64,000 bases of DNA, from NCBI RefSeq assembly GCF_007859935.1, contig NZ_SJPO01000003.1:144827-208826 (forward strand), in the 5' to 3' direction. The translations under genes were made by a program, and so were the position numbers. The notes under the pieces were generated by a model. That model made no database searches. It saw only the letters and a list, made by a program, of their open reading frames with translations, and was not told where the DNA came from. The DNA comes from Posidoniimonas polymericola. Lineage in GTDB: Bacteria > Planctomycetota > Planctomycetia > Pirellulales > Lacipirellulaceae. This document shows, piece after piece, positions 8,108 through 16,964 of this stretch; position 1 is the first letter of the stretch; each line of letters begins with the position of its first letter.

Positions 8108-9397
8108 CTACGCCAGTACCGGGGCCCCGTCGACCATCTCGTCGTCGGGCTCGCTGTCGGAGGCTTCGGCGATCATCCGCTCGAGCCACGGGTCGAGGTC
8201 GTCGAACAGCTTGGGGACGTCCTCGTGGAACATCCGGCCGATCAGCAGGTTGGTCAGCGCGGCGGTGTGCTCGGGGTGCTCCATCGCGAATTTGCCGACG
8301 CGGAACTCGCCGGAGTAGAAGGCGTGCACCAGCTTGCGGACCCACTTGGTGCCGGCGGAGAACTCGTCGTTCCACGCGCCGAGGCGCTCGGCCGAGGGGT
8401 CGTCGAGGCGGAGGGCGTCGATGACGCACTCAGAGGCCATCTCGGCGGACTTCATCGCGAAGTACACGCCGGAAGAGTAGACGGGATCGATGAACCCCCA
8501 GGCGTCGCCGGCGAGGACCCAGCCGTCGCCGGCGGGCTGCGTGGTCGAGTAGCTGAATTCCTTGGCGACGCGGAGGTCGTCCAAAGGCTCGGCGCCCTCG
8601 ACCCGCTGGCGGACGCCGTCGCACTTCTGGAGTTCTTCGGCGAAGATCTGCTCAGGCTTGCCGCGGCCCTTAAGGAGGTAGTCGTTGTCGGCCACCACGC
8701 CGACGCTCACCAGGTCGTCGGCCTGGGGGATGTACCAGAACCACGCCTGCTTGTCGCGGGTGTGGGAGATGATCGTCTTGACGCCGCCGCCCGACTCGTC
8801 GCGGTCGGCGCCGCGGTAGTGCCGCCAGATGCTCGCCTTGCGGAGGTTGGGGTTCACCTGCTTGACGCCGAACTTGTTGGCCAACAACGACTGCTGGCCG
8901 GAGCAGTCGAACACGACGCGGGAGCTGATATCCACGGTTTGCCCGTCCGACTGCAGCCGCACGCCGGTGACCAGGTCTTGGGTCTTCAGCACGTCGAGCA
9001 CGCGGGTCTTGTCGAGGCACTCCGCGCCCTTCGCCCGAGCGTTGTCGAACAGCATCTGGTCGAACTCGGCGCGGTCGACGTGCCAGGTCTCGCTGCTTTC
9101 GTGCGGGTCGTGGTTGCGGAAGAAGAACGGCTGCGACTCGCGGCCCGTGTTGTTGACGAACTGCACGCCGACCTTCTTCGCGAAGCGCGAGGCCTTGAGC
9201 TGATCGAGCACGCCGAGCTTCTCGAAGGTCCAGTAGGTCTCGGGCATGAGCGACTCGCCAACGTGCTCGCGGGGCAGGGCGTCGCGCTCGACGAGGAGGG
9301 TGGTGTAACCCGCCTGGGCGACCAACGCGGCGGCGGTGCAGCCGGCCGGGCCGCCGCCAATGACGATGCAGTTGTACTGTCGGTTGGTGGGGGGCAT
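8108..9397 (-). CDS. FAD-dependent oxidoreductase, flavin halogenase-like
   Basis: 429 residues. It has an N-terminal dinucleotide-binding motif (VIGGGPAGCTAA, residues about 12-23) and the second FAD motif GDAWGFIDPVYSSGVYFAM near residue 295. Around residue 215 it carries WFWYIP, which satisfies the WxWxIP signature of flavin-dependent halogenases. The same fold also serves geranylgeranyl reductases and related oxidoreductases, so halogenation is possible but unproven. It is the last gene of a three-gene minus-strand cluster; the chorismate-lyase-like gene ends 18 bases upstream of its ATG. Together they suggest modification of an aromatic product. Confidence 0.88.
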   Translation of the reverse strand: MPPTNRQYNCIVIGGGPAGCTAAALVAQAGYTTLLVERDALPREHVGESLMPETYWTFEKLGVLDQLKASRFAKKVGVQFVNNTGRESQPFFFRNHDPHESSETWHVDRAEFDQMLFDNARAKGAECLDKTRVLDVLKTQDLVTGVRLQSDGQTVDISSRVVFDCSGQQSLLANKFGVKQVNPNLRKASIWRHYRGADRDESGGGVKTIISHTRDKQAWFWYIPQADDLVSVGVVADNDYLLKGRGKPEQIFAEELQKCDGVRQRVEGAEPLDDLRVAKEFSYSTTQPAGDGWVLAGDAWGFIDPVYSSGVYFAMKSAEMASECVIDALRLDDPSAERLGAWNDEFSAGTKWVRKLVHAFYSGEFRVGKFAMEHPEHTAALTNLLIGRMFHEDVPKLFDDLDPWLERMIAEASDSEPDDEMVDGAPVLA

Positions 9398-9415
9398 TGG
9401 GGGGCGCCTGGTTGG

Positions 9416-9982
9416 CTAGGCTTGGACGATCTCGAGCAGCTCTACCGCGGGTCGGCCGTCGACCAAGATCCGGGCGGAGCGTCCGTAGATCGGCTGGTTG
9501 GTTTGCAGTCGGAGTTGTTCGCGGAGGTCGTCGCCGGGTTCGATCCGCCAGAGGGCGAGCAGCTCGACCTCGCGGAGCAGGTTGTTGCGGATCAGGATCC
9601 GGCCGAGCGGGGCGGCGTGGGTCTCGATCTGCTGGCGGACCAGGTCCGGCAGCCCGGTGAGGTCGATCCGCATGATGCCTAATTGTACGGGGGTCCCATC
9701 CGAATGACGAGTTAACAGACTTTTGCGGACATAGGAGTCGGGCGCGGACTGCTCCTGGACCACGACCACCTTGACCAGCGACTCGTGGAAGGCCTCGAGG
9801 GTGACCGTCATGTGGTCGTCGTGGGCGAGCAGCGCCTGGTAGTGGGGCGGCATGTCGGCGGCCGAGACCGCGGTCAGCTCGCCCAGGGGCGCCGGGTCGC
9901 TGTAGAACACGCCGGCCAGCTTGAGCATCTCGGGCCGGTGAGACTCGCCGACCTCGGCGGAAAGCTGCGAGCGTCCTGGCAT
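9416..9982 (-). CDS. UbiC-like chorismate lyase family protein
   Basis: 188 residues starting MPGRSQLSAEV. The C-terminal half (GTPVQLGIMRIDL, then APLGRILIRNNLLREVE and GRSARILVDGRPAVELLE) matches the chorismate lyase-fold family that includes DUF98/Rv2949c-like 4-hydroxybenzoate synthases (Pfam PF01947). The predicted reaction is chorismate to 4-hydroxybenzoate plus pyruvate. The Arg and Glu of the active site appear in the VREVE-like segment, but exact alignment was not possible. It sits between the toroid and halogenase-like genes. The open frame upstream of 9982 is Arg-rich shadow sequence and was excluded. Confidence 0.68.
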   Translation of the reverse strand: MPGRSQLSAEVGESHRPEMLKLAGVFYSDPAPLGELTAVSAADMPPHYQALLAHDDHMTVTLEAFHESLVKVVVVQEQSAPDSYVRKSLLTRHSDGTPVQLGIMRIDLTGLPDLVRQQIETHAAPLGRILIRNNLLREVELLALWRIEPGDDLREQLRLQTNQPIYGRSARILVDGRPAVELLEIVQA

Positions 9983-10044
9983 GGCGTCGACTCCGGCGTC
10001 GCTGATTGGGGCACGAAGAGCGGGGGAGGGCGGCCGCCGGCGGG

Positions 10045-10872
10045 CTACTCCTGCAGGCAGTCGGCCAGCCAGGTGGCGTCGGGGCCGACGTTGGTCAGCA
10101 GGCAGGTCACCGCCCGGCGGACGATGGGGTGCGAGGCCTTGCCGGCGCTGGCAAGTGCGGCGACGACGAAGCTGGTGGTCTGCACCTGGCCGCGGAAGCA
10201 GCCGGCGTCGGACTGCTGGGCGGCGATTAGCTGCAGGCACGGTTCGACCGACACGCCCCGCAGCCAGCGGAGCGCCGGGTTGCTGGGACGCAGTTGGCGG
10301 AAGCGGGCCAGCCCGCCCGCGAGCATCACGGGGTTGGTGCTGTCGAACTGGGGGCTGCTGAGGAGGCCGCGGATGCTGGCCGGGGCGGCGGCGCGTTCGA
10401 ACCGCACAACGGGCGTCTGCTTCCAGCTCCCCACGCCGGCGGCGGCGCAGGTGCTGAGCACGCCGAGCAGCAGCGAGCGGTCTTCGATGGTGCGGCGGAG
10501 GGCGGCGGCGCCCTTGCGGGCCTTGATGTACTGTTCGAGCCGGGGCTCGAGGTCGGCGTAGCGGGCCGGCACGCAGGTCAGCCGGAACACGGACAGCGCC
10601 AGCATTGAGCTGGTGAGGTCGGACGGCGCAGCGGGCGTCTCGCCCCAGCCGCCGTCGGGGTTCTGGCAGTCGGCCAGCCGACGCATGCTAGCGAGCATCA
10701 GCTCGCTGAGGTCGCCGCGGTACGCGACGTCGAGCATCTCGGCCTGGGCGGCCGCTAGCGACGAGTCGCCGTACTGCTCGGCCATCACCAGCGCCGAGAC
10801 GGCGGTCGCCGTGCTGCGCACCGAGAACGGCGGCGTCGCCGGGAGCGTGATCGGACCAGCGGGAGCAGTCAT
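10045..10872 (-). CDS. Prenyltransferase / squalene-cyclase-like toroid protein
   Basis: 275 residues from MTAPAGPITLP. Two QW-type repeats are visible: CQNPDGGWGE near residue 72 and the degenerate QQSDAGCFRGQ near 215, each followed by helices. This is the alpha-alpha toroid fold of squalene-hopene cyclases and protein prenyltransferases. The DxDD catalytic motif of cyclases is absent and the length covers only one barrel, so it is probably not a normal hopene cyclase. It is the first gene of the cluster; the next starts 62 bases after its stop. A role in handling an isoprenoid or lipid-linked aromatic product is inference. Confidence 0.72.
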   Translation of the reverse strand: MTAPAGPITLPATPPFSVRSTATAVSALVMAEQYGDSSLAAAQAEMLDVAYRGDLSELMLASMRRLADCQNPDGGWGETPAAPSDLTSSMLALSVFRLTCVPARYADLEPRLEQYIKARKGAAALRRTIEDRSLLLGVLSTCAAAGVGSWKQTPVVRFERAAAPASIRGLLSSPQFDSTNPVMLAGGLARFRQLRPSNPALRWLRGVSVEPCLQLIAAQQSDAGCFRGQVQTTSFVVAALASAGKASHPIVRRAVTCLLTNVGPDATWLADCLQE

Positions 10873-11421
10873 CGATTCGGGGTGGTCAACAGCGGGAGGC
10901 ACGCGGCTTTCCTCGGTGGACTCTGGTCGGGGGACTTGGGAAACCGGCCGCGGGTCGTCGGCCGCGGGTCCGGCGCCCACGAAGGACCAGCAAGGCGTGC
11001 GGCAACCGGGTGGCGACGACGCGGCAGAGGGACGCGGTGGAGGGTAGGCTGGAGGGGGGTGAGCTGCAGAGGGCGACAGGCCCGGTTTCGTGTGCCCTCA
11101 TTTTACGTGGGCCAAGAATGGGTGTCGATACGCCGGGACTGCTGGTGAGCCCGGCGGATTCGTAAACCCCGCATTCGGAAGGGGTTACGGTGCGAGAGCG
11201 CATGAAAAGCGGGGATGCAGTGGAGCACAAGTCCCGAAGGCTAATCTTCGAGGCTTCCTGCCCTGGAGGCTCCACTGCGTTCCCCGCAAGCGGTGTCGTT
11301 TGGCACGCTAGAGGGGGTATCGGCGCGGCCGTGGTGGTTTCACGATGTGGTCTCCCGGGGGCTGCCAGTCAACCTCGCGCGATCACCCCCCGTTGGGGGA
11401 CTGTTTGGCGCCCACCGACGA
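10873..11421. other. 549 bp gap with hairpins, no gene
   Basis: It lies upstream of the toroid gene and downstream of the response regulator. A stem-loop with loop CCCCCCGTTGGGGG (about 11385-11398) and the palindromes at 11161-11189 and 11209-11287 may end the regulator transcript. Short frames here run through the palindromes and lack coding character. Confidence 0.5.
11209..11287. repeat. 79 bp palindrome next to a smaller hairpin
   Basis: GCGGGGATGCAGTGGAGC (11209-11226) faces GCTCCACTGCGTTCCCCGC (11269-11287). A smaller hairpin, CGTAAACCCC facing GGGGTTACG, lies at 11161-11189. No second copy was noticed in the window. Confidence 0.7.
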
Positions 11422-12063
11422 CTAGTCAACCACGCCGGCCGCCACGCAAAGACGCACAAGTTCCGCAACGGAGTTAACCTGGGCAGCGCTGTAGATCTTG
11501 CTGCGGCGCGACTCAACCGTGCGGATGCAGACGCCCATCCGGCTGGCGATCTGCTTGTTGGGCACGCCGTCGAGCACCATCCGGAGGACTTCCATTTCCG
11601 AGTCGTTCAGCTTGGAAAGGCGTTCTTTCGCGACGCGGGAGGGCTGCTCCTGCTCGCGGCGGAGGACGTCCGCGGCGATTGCCGCGCCGACAGCCTCTTC
11701 CAGGGCGATGTCCGAGCAGGGCTTGTCGAGCACCGACACCGCGCCATGACGCATGGCGTCGACCGTGGTGGAGGTCGTCGCGTAGCCGGTGATCAGCACC
11801 GCTGGCGTTTGTACGCCATCCTCGGCCAGGCGCCGCAGCAACTCGCTGCCACGCATGCCGGGCAGTCGGTCATCGAGCAGCAGGCAGCTCGGGCCTTCCG
11901 GCTTGCGGTTGGCGAGGAACTCTTCGGCCGAGCCGTAGGCTTCGACCTTCAGCCCCTTGGGCTCGAGCATTTCGCAGACAGCGCTGCGGGCGGCGGCGTC
12001 GTCTTCAATCACGAAGACGCGTTTTTGTTCGGCAGAGAGGGGACCGTTGTCAGTTGCAATCAT
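11422..12063 (-). CDS. FixJ-family response regulator
   Basis: 213 residues: a receiver domain (about 14-130) and a LuxR-type DNA-binding helix-turn-helix (about 148-207). The acidic pocket is EDD at 20-22, the probable phosphorylation site is Asp64 in LLLDDRLPG, the switch Thr is in LITGYAT, and the Lys is in DKP. The output domain has the usual LxxxEMEVLRMVLDG and NKQIASRMG motifs. It acts as a transcription factor in the cytoplasm. It lies downstream of the second regulator and the kinase on the same strand, separated by 305 bp, so it may respond to the same kinase while being expressed separately. Confidence 0.92.
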   Translation of the reverse strand: MIATDNGPLSAEQKRVFVIEDDAAARSAVCEMLEPKGLKVEAYGSAEEFLANRKPEGPSCLLLDDRLPGMRGSELLRRLAEDGVQTPAVLITGYATTSTTVDAMRHGAVSVLDKPCSDIALEEAVGAAIAADVLRREQEQPSRVAKERLSKLNDSEMEVLRMVLDGVPNKQIASRMGVCIRTVESRRSKIYSAAQVNSVAELVRLCVAAGVVD

Positions 12064-12368
12064 GGGAGGGCCTTGTAGGGGTGAGGGTCGGTTGGCCGGA
12101 GCTGGTTCCGACAGCAGGCCAACCAGATAAGCGTGCTAGCGTTGGACCGGCGGGGGACCGCCGCTTAGCGGAGCCGTCGCCGAGCCCAGGAGTTCGCGGC
12201 CCGTGAGGAGGCCCGTTCTCTATCCCAATAGTACGGCTGGGGTTACACCATTTGCAGACTGCAATAGATGCAATCGAACGCGGATGCACTGGCCCGCACT
12301 GTGGGGGGCCGCACTGCACCGCCCCGCAGCTGTGGCCGCCCGCAGAACGCGGGCGGTCGCGTGCGCTG
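12064..12368. other. 305 bp gap between two response regulators, with a hairpin
   Basis: It contains a perfect 8 bp stem-loop, CCGCCCGC/GCGGGCGG at 12336-12356, just past the stop of the second regulator. There is no T-run, so terminator function is uncertain. No gene is seen. The promoter of the downstream regulator should lie here. Confidence 0.45.
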
Positions 12369-12983
12369 TTACTCGTTGGGCTTTGCTTCAACAACCAGCC
12401 GCACCAGCTCGGCGACGGACCCCGCGCCCAGCTTGGCAAAGATGCTCTGCCGCCGCACCTCGACCGTGCGGACGCTCAGTTCCAGCTTGTTGGCGATGGC
12501 CTTGTTCGGCTCGCCTGCCACCACCAGCTCCATTACTCTGCTCTCGGAAGGGGTGAGGCTCTCCAGCCGCTGGGAGATTTCGGAGCGCTGGCGGTCGGCC
12601 TCGAAGTTCTCCTGGTCCTGGGCCAGGGCGTTGCGGATGGCGTCCCACAGCTCGAGATTACGGCACGGCTTCTCGAGCAGCGTCACCGCGCCGTTCTTGA
12701 TCGCCCGCACGGTGACGGGCGTCTCGGCGTAGGCGGTCAGCACGACCGTGGCGATCCGCCAGCCGAGGTTGTTGAGCTCTTCCTGCAGCTCCAGGCCGCT
12801 CATCCGCAGCATGCGGACGTCGGTCACCAGGCAGGCGGGGCGGCGGCCGTCGTATTTCTCCAGGAACTCCTCGGCCGAGCCGAAGCATTCGCAGTGCACG
12901 CCCATCTCCCCAACGAGCGACGCGACCGCTTCGCGGATTGCCTCGTCGTCGTCGACAATAAAGACGGTTTCGGATTTCGCCAT
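12369..12983 (-). CDS. FixJ-family response regulator coupled to a kinase
   Basis: 204 residues: receiver (about 5-120) with acidic pocket DDD at 11-13, phosphorylatable Asp55 in LVTDVRM, Thr in VLTAYAE and Lys in LEKP, then a LuxR-type helix-turn-helix (LTPSESRVMELVVAG, NKAIANKLELS). The usual Pro after VRM is Leu here. Its ATG overlaps the kinase stop by one base (12983), so the two are translationally coupled and very probably cognate partners. It is similar to but clearly diverged from the regulator at 11422-12063, suggesting an old duplication. Confidence 0.93.
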   Translation of the reverse strand: MAKSETVFIVDDDEAIREAVASLVGEMGVHCECFGSAEEFLEKYDGRRPACLVTDVRMLRMSGLELQEELNNLGWRIATVVLTAYAETPVTVRAIKNGAVTLLEKPCRNLELWDAIRNALAQDQENFEADRQRSEISQRLESLTPSESRVMELVVAGEPNKAIANKLELSVRTVEVRRQSIFAKLGAGSVAELVRLVVEAKPNE

Positions 12984-15900
12984 CAGTCGTTCGATTCGGC
13001 TACCGGGATGCGGACGGTAAACGTCATGCCGGCCTGCTCGTTCTGGCTGGCCTGGATGACGCCGTTGTGGGTCTCGACGATGCGGCGGCAGAGGGCCAGG
13101 CCGATGCCCATGCCCTGGGGCTTGGTCGAGAAGAACGCGTTGAACAGCTCGTCGGGGTCTTCGGCGTCGGCGCCCTTGCCGTTGTCCGAGACGCGGACCT
13201 CGACGGCCCGCTCGCCGAGCCGGGTCGAGATGCGGATCTCGCCGTCGGCGACCCCGCCGTCGCGGATCGCGTCGACGCCGTTCTGGATCAGGTTGACCGC
13301 CACCTGCTGCAGCTGCACGGCGTCGCCCTGAACCTGCGGCAGCCCCTCTTCCAGGTCGAAGATCAGCGAAGCCTGGGCGTGGGTGTTGTAGCCCATCACG
13401 AACTCGGCCGACCGCCTCAGCAGCTGGTTGATGTCGAGGAACGTGATGTCGGTCTGGCGGGGCCGGGTGTACTCGCGCATGTGGCGGATGATGTCGCCCG
13501 CCCGCGAGATCTGCTCCGACGACTTCTGGTACAGGCTCTCGGCCTTCTCGGTTTTGCCGGAGCTCAGCGCGCTGCGGGCGGCGGCGTTGAAGGTCGCCGC
13601 GGCGTGCAGCGGCTGGTTGACCTCGTGGGCGATGCCGGCGACCGTCTCGCCCATGGTCGCGACCCGCCCAAGGTGGGCGAGCTGGGCCTCGAGGACGCGG
13701 CGTTTCTCGCGGGCCTCGATCATGTCGGTGATGTCGCGGTCGACGCCGACCATCCGCAGCGGCCGGCCCGATTCGCTACGGCGGATCACGCGGCCGCGGT
13801 TCAGGTTCCAGCGGAACTGCCCGTCGGCGTGCCGGATGCGGTACTCGGCCTCGAAGACCGGGGTCTCGCCGGCGAAGTGCCGGTGCATTGCCCGCTCGGC
13901 CTGGTCCCAGTCGTCCGGGTGGATCCGCTCACGCCAGGCGTCTTCGCTGCGGCTGTTCTCGCCGGGCGGCAGTCCCAGGGTGCGGAGCCAATGGTCGCTG
14001 ACGACCACCCGAGCGTGCTCGATGTCCCAGTCGTACACGCCCTCTTCGACGCCCTCGATCGCGAGCCGCAGCAGCTCACGGTTCTCTTCCGACGCGCGTT
14101 CCGCGGCGTCGCGGGCCATGGTGCTCACCAGGATCTCACCGATGAGACGCAGCAGCGCGATCTCCTCGTCGGTCCAGGTCCGCTCGTGCTGGTGGGTGGC
14201 GAAACCCATGTAGCCCACCACCTGACCCTCAGCCAGCATCGGCACGTTGATGAACGATTTGGTGTGCATCGCGACCAGCGCCGCGCGGAACTCGGTCGTG
14301 TTTTCGGGCAGCGAGTCGAGGCTCGGCATGTGGAAGGGGACGCCCCGCCGAATCGATTCCTCGGGCCACGGCAGAGAGTCGACCGGTATCGTCTGCACGC
14401 CCTGGAATACCGGTGGCGCCGTGGGCGACGACCAGTAGTAGCGGAGCTTCCACTCCTGACGCGCCTGGTCGAGCAGGTAGATGAAGCTGCGGTCGACGCC
14501 GGTAAACTCGCCCAGCTCCTCGAGGACGCCGCTGAGAGTCTCTTCGCGTTTGTCCAGCGGCGGGTTGATCAGGCGGGTGCTGATGCCGAGCACCAGCTCC
14601 TCGAAGTTCAGCCGGCGTTCAAGCTCCTCCTGGGTCCGCTTCAGGCCGGTGATGTCGCGGCCGACCGACTGGTACTCGATAAAGTTCCCGCGGTCGTCGA
14701 ACAGGGCGCGGTCGACCCACTGGTACCAGGCGAGCGAGCCGTCGGTCCGCACGACGCGGTGCTCGTCGACCGCCAGCGGCGCCTCGGGTGTCAGCCCCGC
14801 GAGCTTCTTACGCACGCGGGCAAGGTCCTCACGGTGGACGTTGTCCAGCACCGGCGTGCCGATGATCTGGTCGGCCGGCTTGCCGAGGAACCGGGACACG
14901 GCGTCGTTGACAAACCGGTGACCGCCCTCGGCGGTCCAGCGGATGATCATCTCGGTCTGGTCACGGACGATCTCGTGCAGCCGCCGCTCGCTCTCGGCCA
15001 GACGACGCTGCGAGTCGAGCCGTTCGAGCGTGTTCCCCACAACCTCGACAAACACCCGGATCAGCGCGAGGTGCTCGTCCCGCCAGCGGAAACGCCGCCC
15101 GACCGTCGCGCAGTTCACCATGCCGGTCAGCGCGTCGCCGATCATCAGCGGGTAGTGCAGCGCGGAGCGGACGTCGTACTTCTCGTACAGCATCCGGAAG
15201 CACTTGGCCTCGACCGGGGCGTGGCTGGTGTCGTCCAGCATGAAGTGCCGCCCGCTGGCCAGTTCACCCAGCTCCCACTCGAACTCGTCGGCGCAGAGTC
15301 CACTCACAGCCGGCAGCAGCGAGGCGCACCCGTCGACGTACCACTCGTGGGTAAGCTCGCCGAGCGCGAAGCGGTCTTCGAAGAGCCGGATCGAGCAGCG
15401 GTCGACGCCCAGGAACTCGCCCACCCGCCGCAGCGACTCGTCGATCGCCTCGTCGACGTCGTCGGCGGTCAGGTTGATGAACCCGGTGCTCAACGACACC
15501 AGCACCTTCTCGAACTCGATCCGGTACTCGAGCTCACTCGTGCGGCGGCGGACGCTCACCTCGAGCTCGTCGCTGATCGCCCGCAGCCGAGTCGCCACCT
15601 CGTCCTGCGGGCAGGCGGCCTTGCACATCCCCTCGTGCCCGATCACCGACCCCGAGGGCGAGTGCAGCGTGCGGGGGGTGACCTCCATCGGCGCCGACCT
15701 GCCGCTGGCGCACTTCAGCATGATGACCTTGGTTGGCGAGTCGGCGCCGTCGAGCAGAGCGAGCTCGTTCTCTTCGGCCATCGAGTAGGTTGACGAGGCG
15801 GCGTCGACAAACTCGCGCCAGTCCCGGCCGACCATCGCGGACGGCTGGAAGCCGAGGATCCGTGCGACCGACGGGCTGACGTACGTTAGTCGGCTGTCGT

Positions 15901-16060
15901 TGTCCGCGGCGTAAATGAAGTAGTCGACTGCTGGGTTGTCGGTCAGCCGCTCGTAGCGGCGGTCGAGCTGCGCCTCGGCCACCTCCCGCCGCCGCCGCTC
16001 TTCGGCGAGCTGCTCGGCCAAGTTTGCCGTGCTAGCGGGTTCTGAGAGGGGCGAGGGCAT
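12983..16060 (-). CDS. Cytosolic PAS/GAF sensor histidine kinase
   Basis: 1025 residues with no membrane helix. Domain order by eye: PAS (about 35-155), GAF (180-345), PAS (355-475), GAF (480-645), PAS (655-785), then HisKA with the phospho-acceptor His in IAHEVNQPL (about 811) and an HATPase domain with N-box LIQNGVDAI, G1 SDNGKGAD, F-box FFSTKP and G2 GMGIGLAL. The His-box form AHEVNQPL is that of FixL/NtrB-like kinases. The GAF and PAS domains point to sensing of a small molecule, redox state or light in the cytoplasm, but no heme or chromophore ligand can be assigned. It is coupled to the regulator gene downstream. Confidence 0.95.
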   Translation of the reverse strand: MPSPLSEPASTANLAEQLAEERRRREVAEAQLDRRYERLTDNPAVDYFIYAADNDSRLTYVSPSVARILGFQPSAMVGRDWREFVDAASSTYSMAEENELALLDGADSPTKVIMLKCASGRSAPMEVTPRTLHSPSGSVIGHEGMCKAACPQDEVATRLRAISDELEVSVRRRTSELEYRIEFEKVLVSLSTGFINLTADDVDEAIDESLRRVGEFLGVDRCSIRLFEDRFALGELTHEWYVDGCASLLPAVSGLCADEFEWELGELASGRHFMLDDTSHAPVEAKCFRMLYEKYDVRSALHYPLMIGDALTGMVNCATVGRRFRWRDEHLALIRVFVEVVGNTLERLDSQRRLAESERRLHEIVRDQTEMIIRWTAEGGHRFVNDAVSRFLGKPADQIIGTPVLDNVHREDLARVRKKLAGLTPEAPLAVDEHRVVRTDGSLAWYQWVDRALFDDRGNFIEYQSVGRDITGLKRTQEELERRLNFEELVLGISTRLINPPLDKREETLSGVLEELGEFTGVDRSFIYLLDQARQEWKLRYYWSSPTAPPVFQGVQTIPVDSLPWPEESIRRGVPFHMPSLDSLPENTTEFRAALVAMHTKSFINVPMLAEGQVVGYMGFATHQHERTWTDEEIALLRLIGEILVSTMARDAAERASEENRELLRLAIEGVEEGVYDWDIEHARVVVSDHWLRTLGLPPGENSRSEDAWRERIHPDDWDQAERAMHRHFAGETPVFEAEYRIRHADGQFRWNLNRGRVIRRSESGRPLRMVGVDRDITDMIEAREKRRVLEAQLAHLGRVATMGETVAGIAHEVNQPLHAAATFNAAARSALSSGKTEKAESLYQKSSEQISRAGDIIRHMREYTRPRQTDITFLDINQLLRRSAEFVMGYNTHAQASLIFDLEEGLPQVQGDAVQLQQVAVNLIQNGVDAIRDGGVADGEIRISTRLGERAVEVRVSDNGKGADAEDPDELFNAFFSTKPQGMGIGLALCRRIVETHNGVIQASQNEQAGMTFTVRIPVAESND

Positions 16061-16230
16061 GGGAATCGGGTCGGGGTAGTTCGGGTGTCCGCAGCTCTAG
16101 TGTAGTTTACTGAGAGTACGCTCCCGAGGCGAACCTTCGGTAACCCGCGACCGCCGCGGCGGCTCGTGCCCTGGGAACCAGACCGATTGAATACCGCTTG
16201 CGCAACCGCGTGCCGGCCGGCCTCGGACCG

Positions 16231-16881
16231 TTACTCGGCGCGGAGCTTGATAAACTCGGCGCGGTAGACAGGCTGGTCGGCCAGCCGAGTGCGGCGTTCG
16301 AAGTGGGTGCGATAGTCCAGCTCGTGGGTGGCTGGCGTGGCCGGCACGTCGTGGGGGCCGTCGAGCGGCACGCTCGCGGCGATCAGCTCGAGGGTCGCCG
16401 TGTAGTACTCCTGCACGTCGGTCCAGAAGTGAAGCTTCCCGCCGGGCCGCAGGGTGCGGTGGGCCTGCAGCAGGAACGCCTCATTGAGCACCCGCCGCTT
16501 GTGGTGCCGCTTCTTCCACCACGGGTCCGGAAAGTAGACGTGCACCGCCTCGAGGCTGTCGGTGGGCACAAACTCCCGCAGCAGCCGCTGGCCGCAGCCG
16601 GCCAGCATCCGAGCGTTCGTCCGCTCGGCCTGGGCCAGCCGGGCCGCCGAGTGCCGGGCGTAGCTGAACGAGATCTCAACGCCCAGGAAGTTGTGCTCCG
16701 GCTGGGCACCCGAGGCGGTCCGCATGAACAGCCCCTTGCCGCTGCCGATCTCAAACTCGAGCGGGGCGTCGTCGCCGAAGAGCGTCTGCGAAGTGCAGCT
16801 TTCGGGCAGGTCTTCGAACTCGAGCAGGTGCCAGCCGTAGTCGAGGTTCTTGTCGATTCGCTTTAGCGCGCGGCGGCCCAT
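16231..16881 (-). CDS. trmB: tRNA (guanine-N7-)-methyltransferase
   Basis: 216 residues. A class I SAM-binding motif (FEIGSGKG, residues about 43-50) is followed by the family hallmark YFPDPWWKKRHHKRR. The C-terminal GGKLHFWTDVQEYY and the final YRAEFIKLR complete the TrmB pattern. It methylates G46 in the variable loop of many tRNAs using S-adenosylmethionine. It is cytoplasmic. The next gene upstream on the strand is a FabZ-like gene ending 83 bases away, so co-transcription is possible. Confidence 0.95.
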   Translation of the reverse strand: MGRRALKRIDKNLDYGWHLLEFEDLPESCTSQTLFGDDAPLEFEIGSGKGLFMRTASGAQPEHNFLGVEISFSYARHSAARLAQAERTNARMLAGCGQRLLREFVPTDSLEAVHVYFPDPWWKKRHHKRRVLNEAFLLQAHRTLRPGGKLHFWTDVQEYYTATLELIAASVPLDGPHDVPATPATHELDYRTHFERRTRLADQPVYRAEFIKLRAE

Positions 16882-16964
16882 TTAGGATCAGCTCGGGAAG
16901 AAGGGGGCGGTGGCGGCTGCTCTCAGGGCGGCCGGCCGCGCTCAGCAGGCACTCGGGAGGGCGG

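Noticed and set aside
11090-11311. A 73-codon plus-strand frame in the gap after the response regulator
   Set aside because: It runs through two palindromes, has no ribosome binding site and no protein-like composition.
13067-15793. A 908-codon plus-strand open frame opposite the histidine kinase
   Set aside because: It is a shadow frame caused by high GC content. The translation is rich in Val, Leu, Asp and Arg without motifs, while the minus strand encodes a complete kinase.
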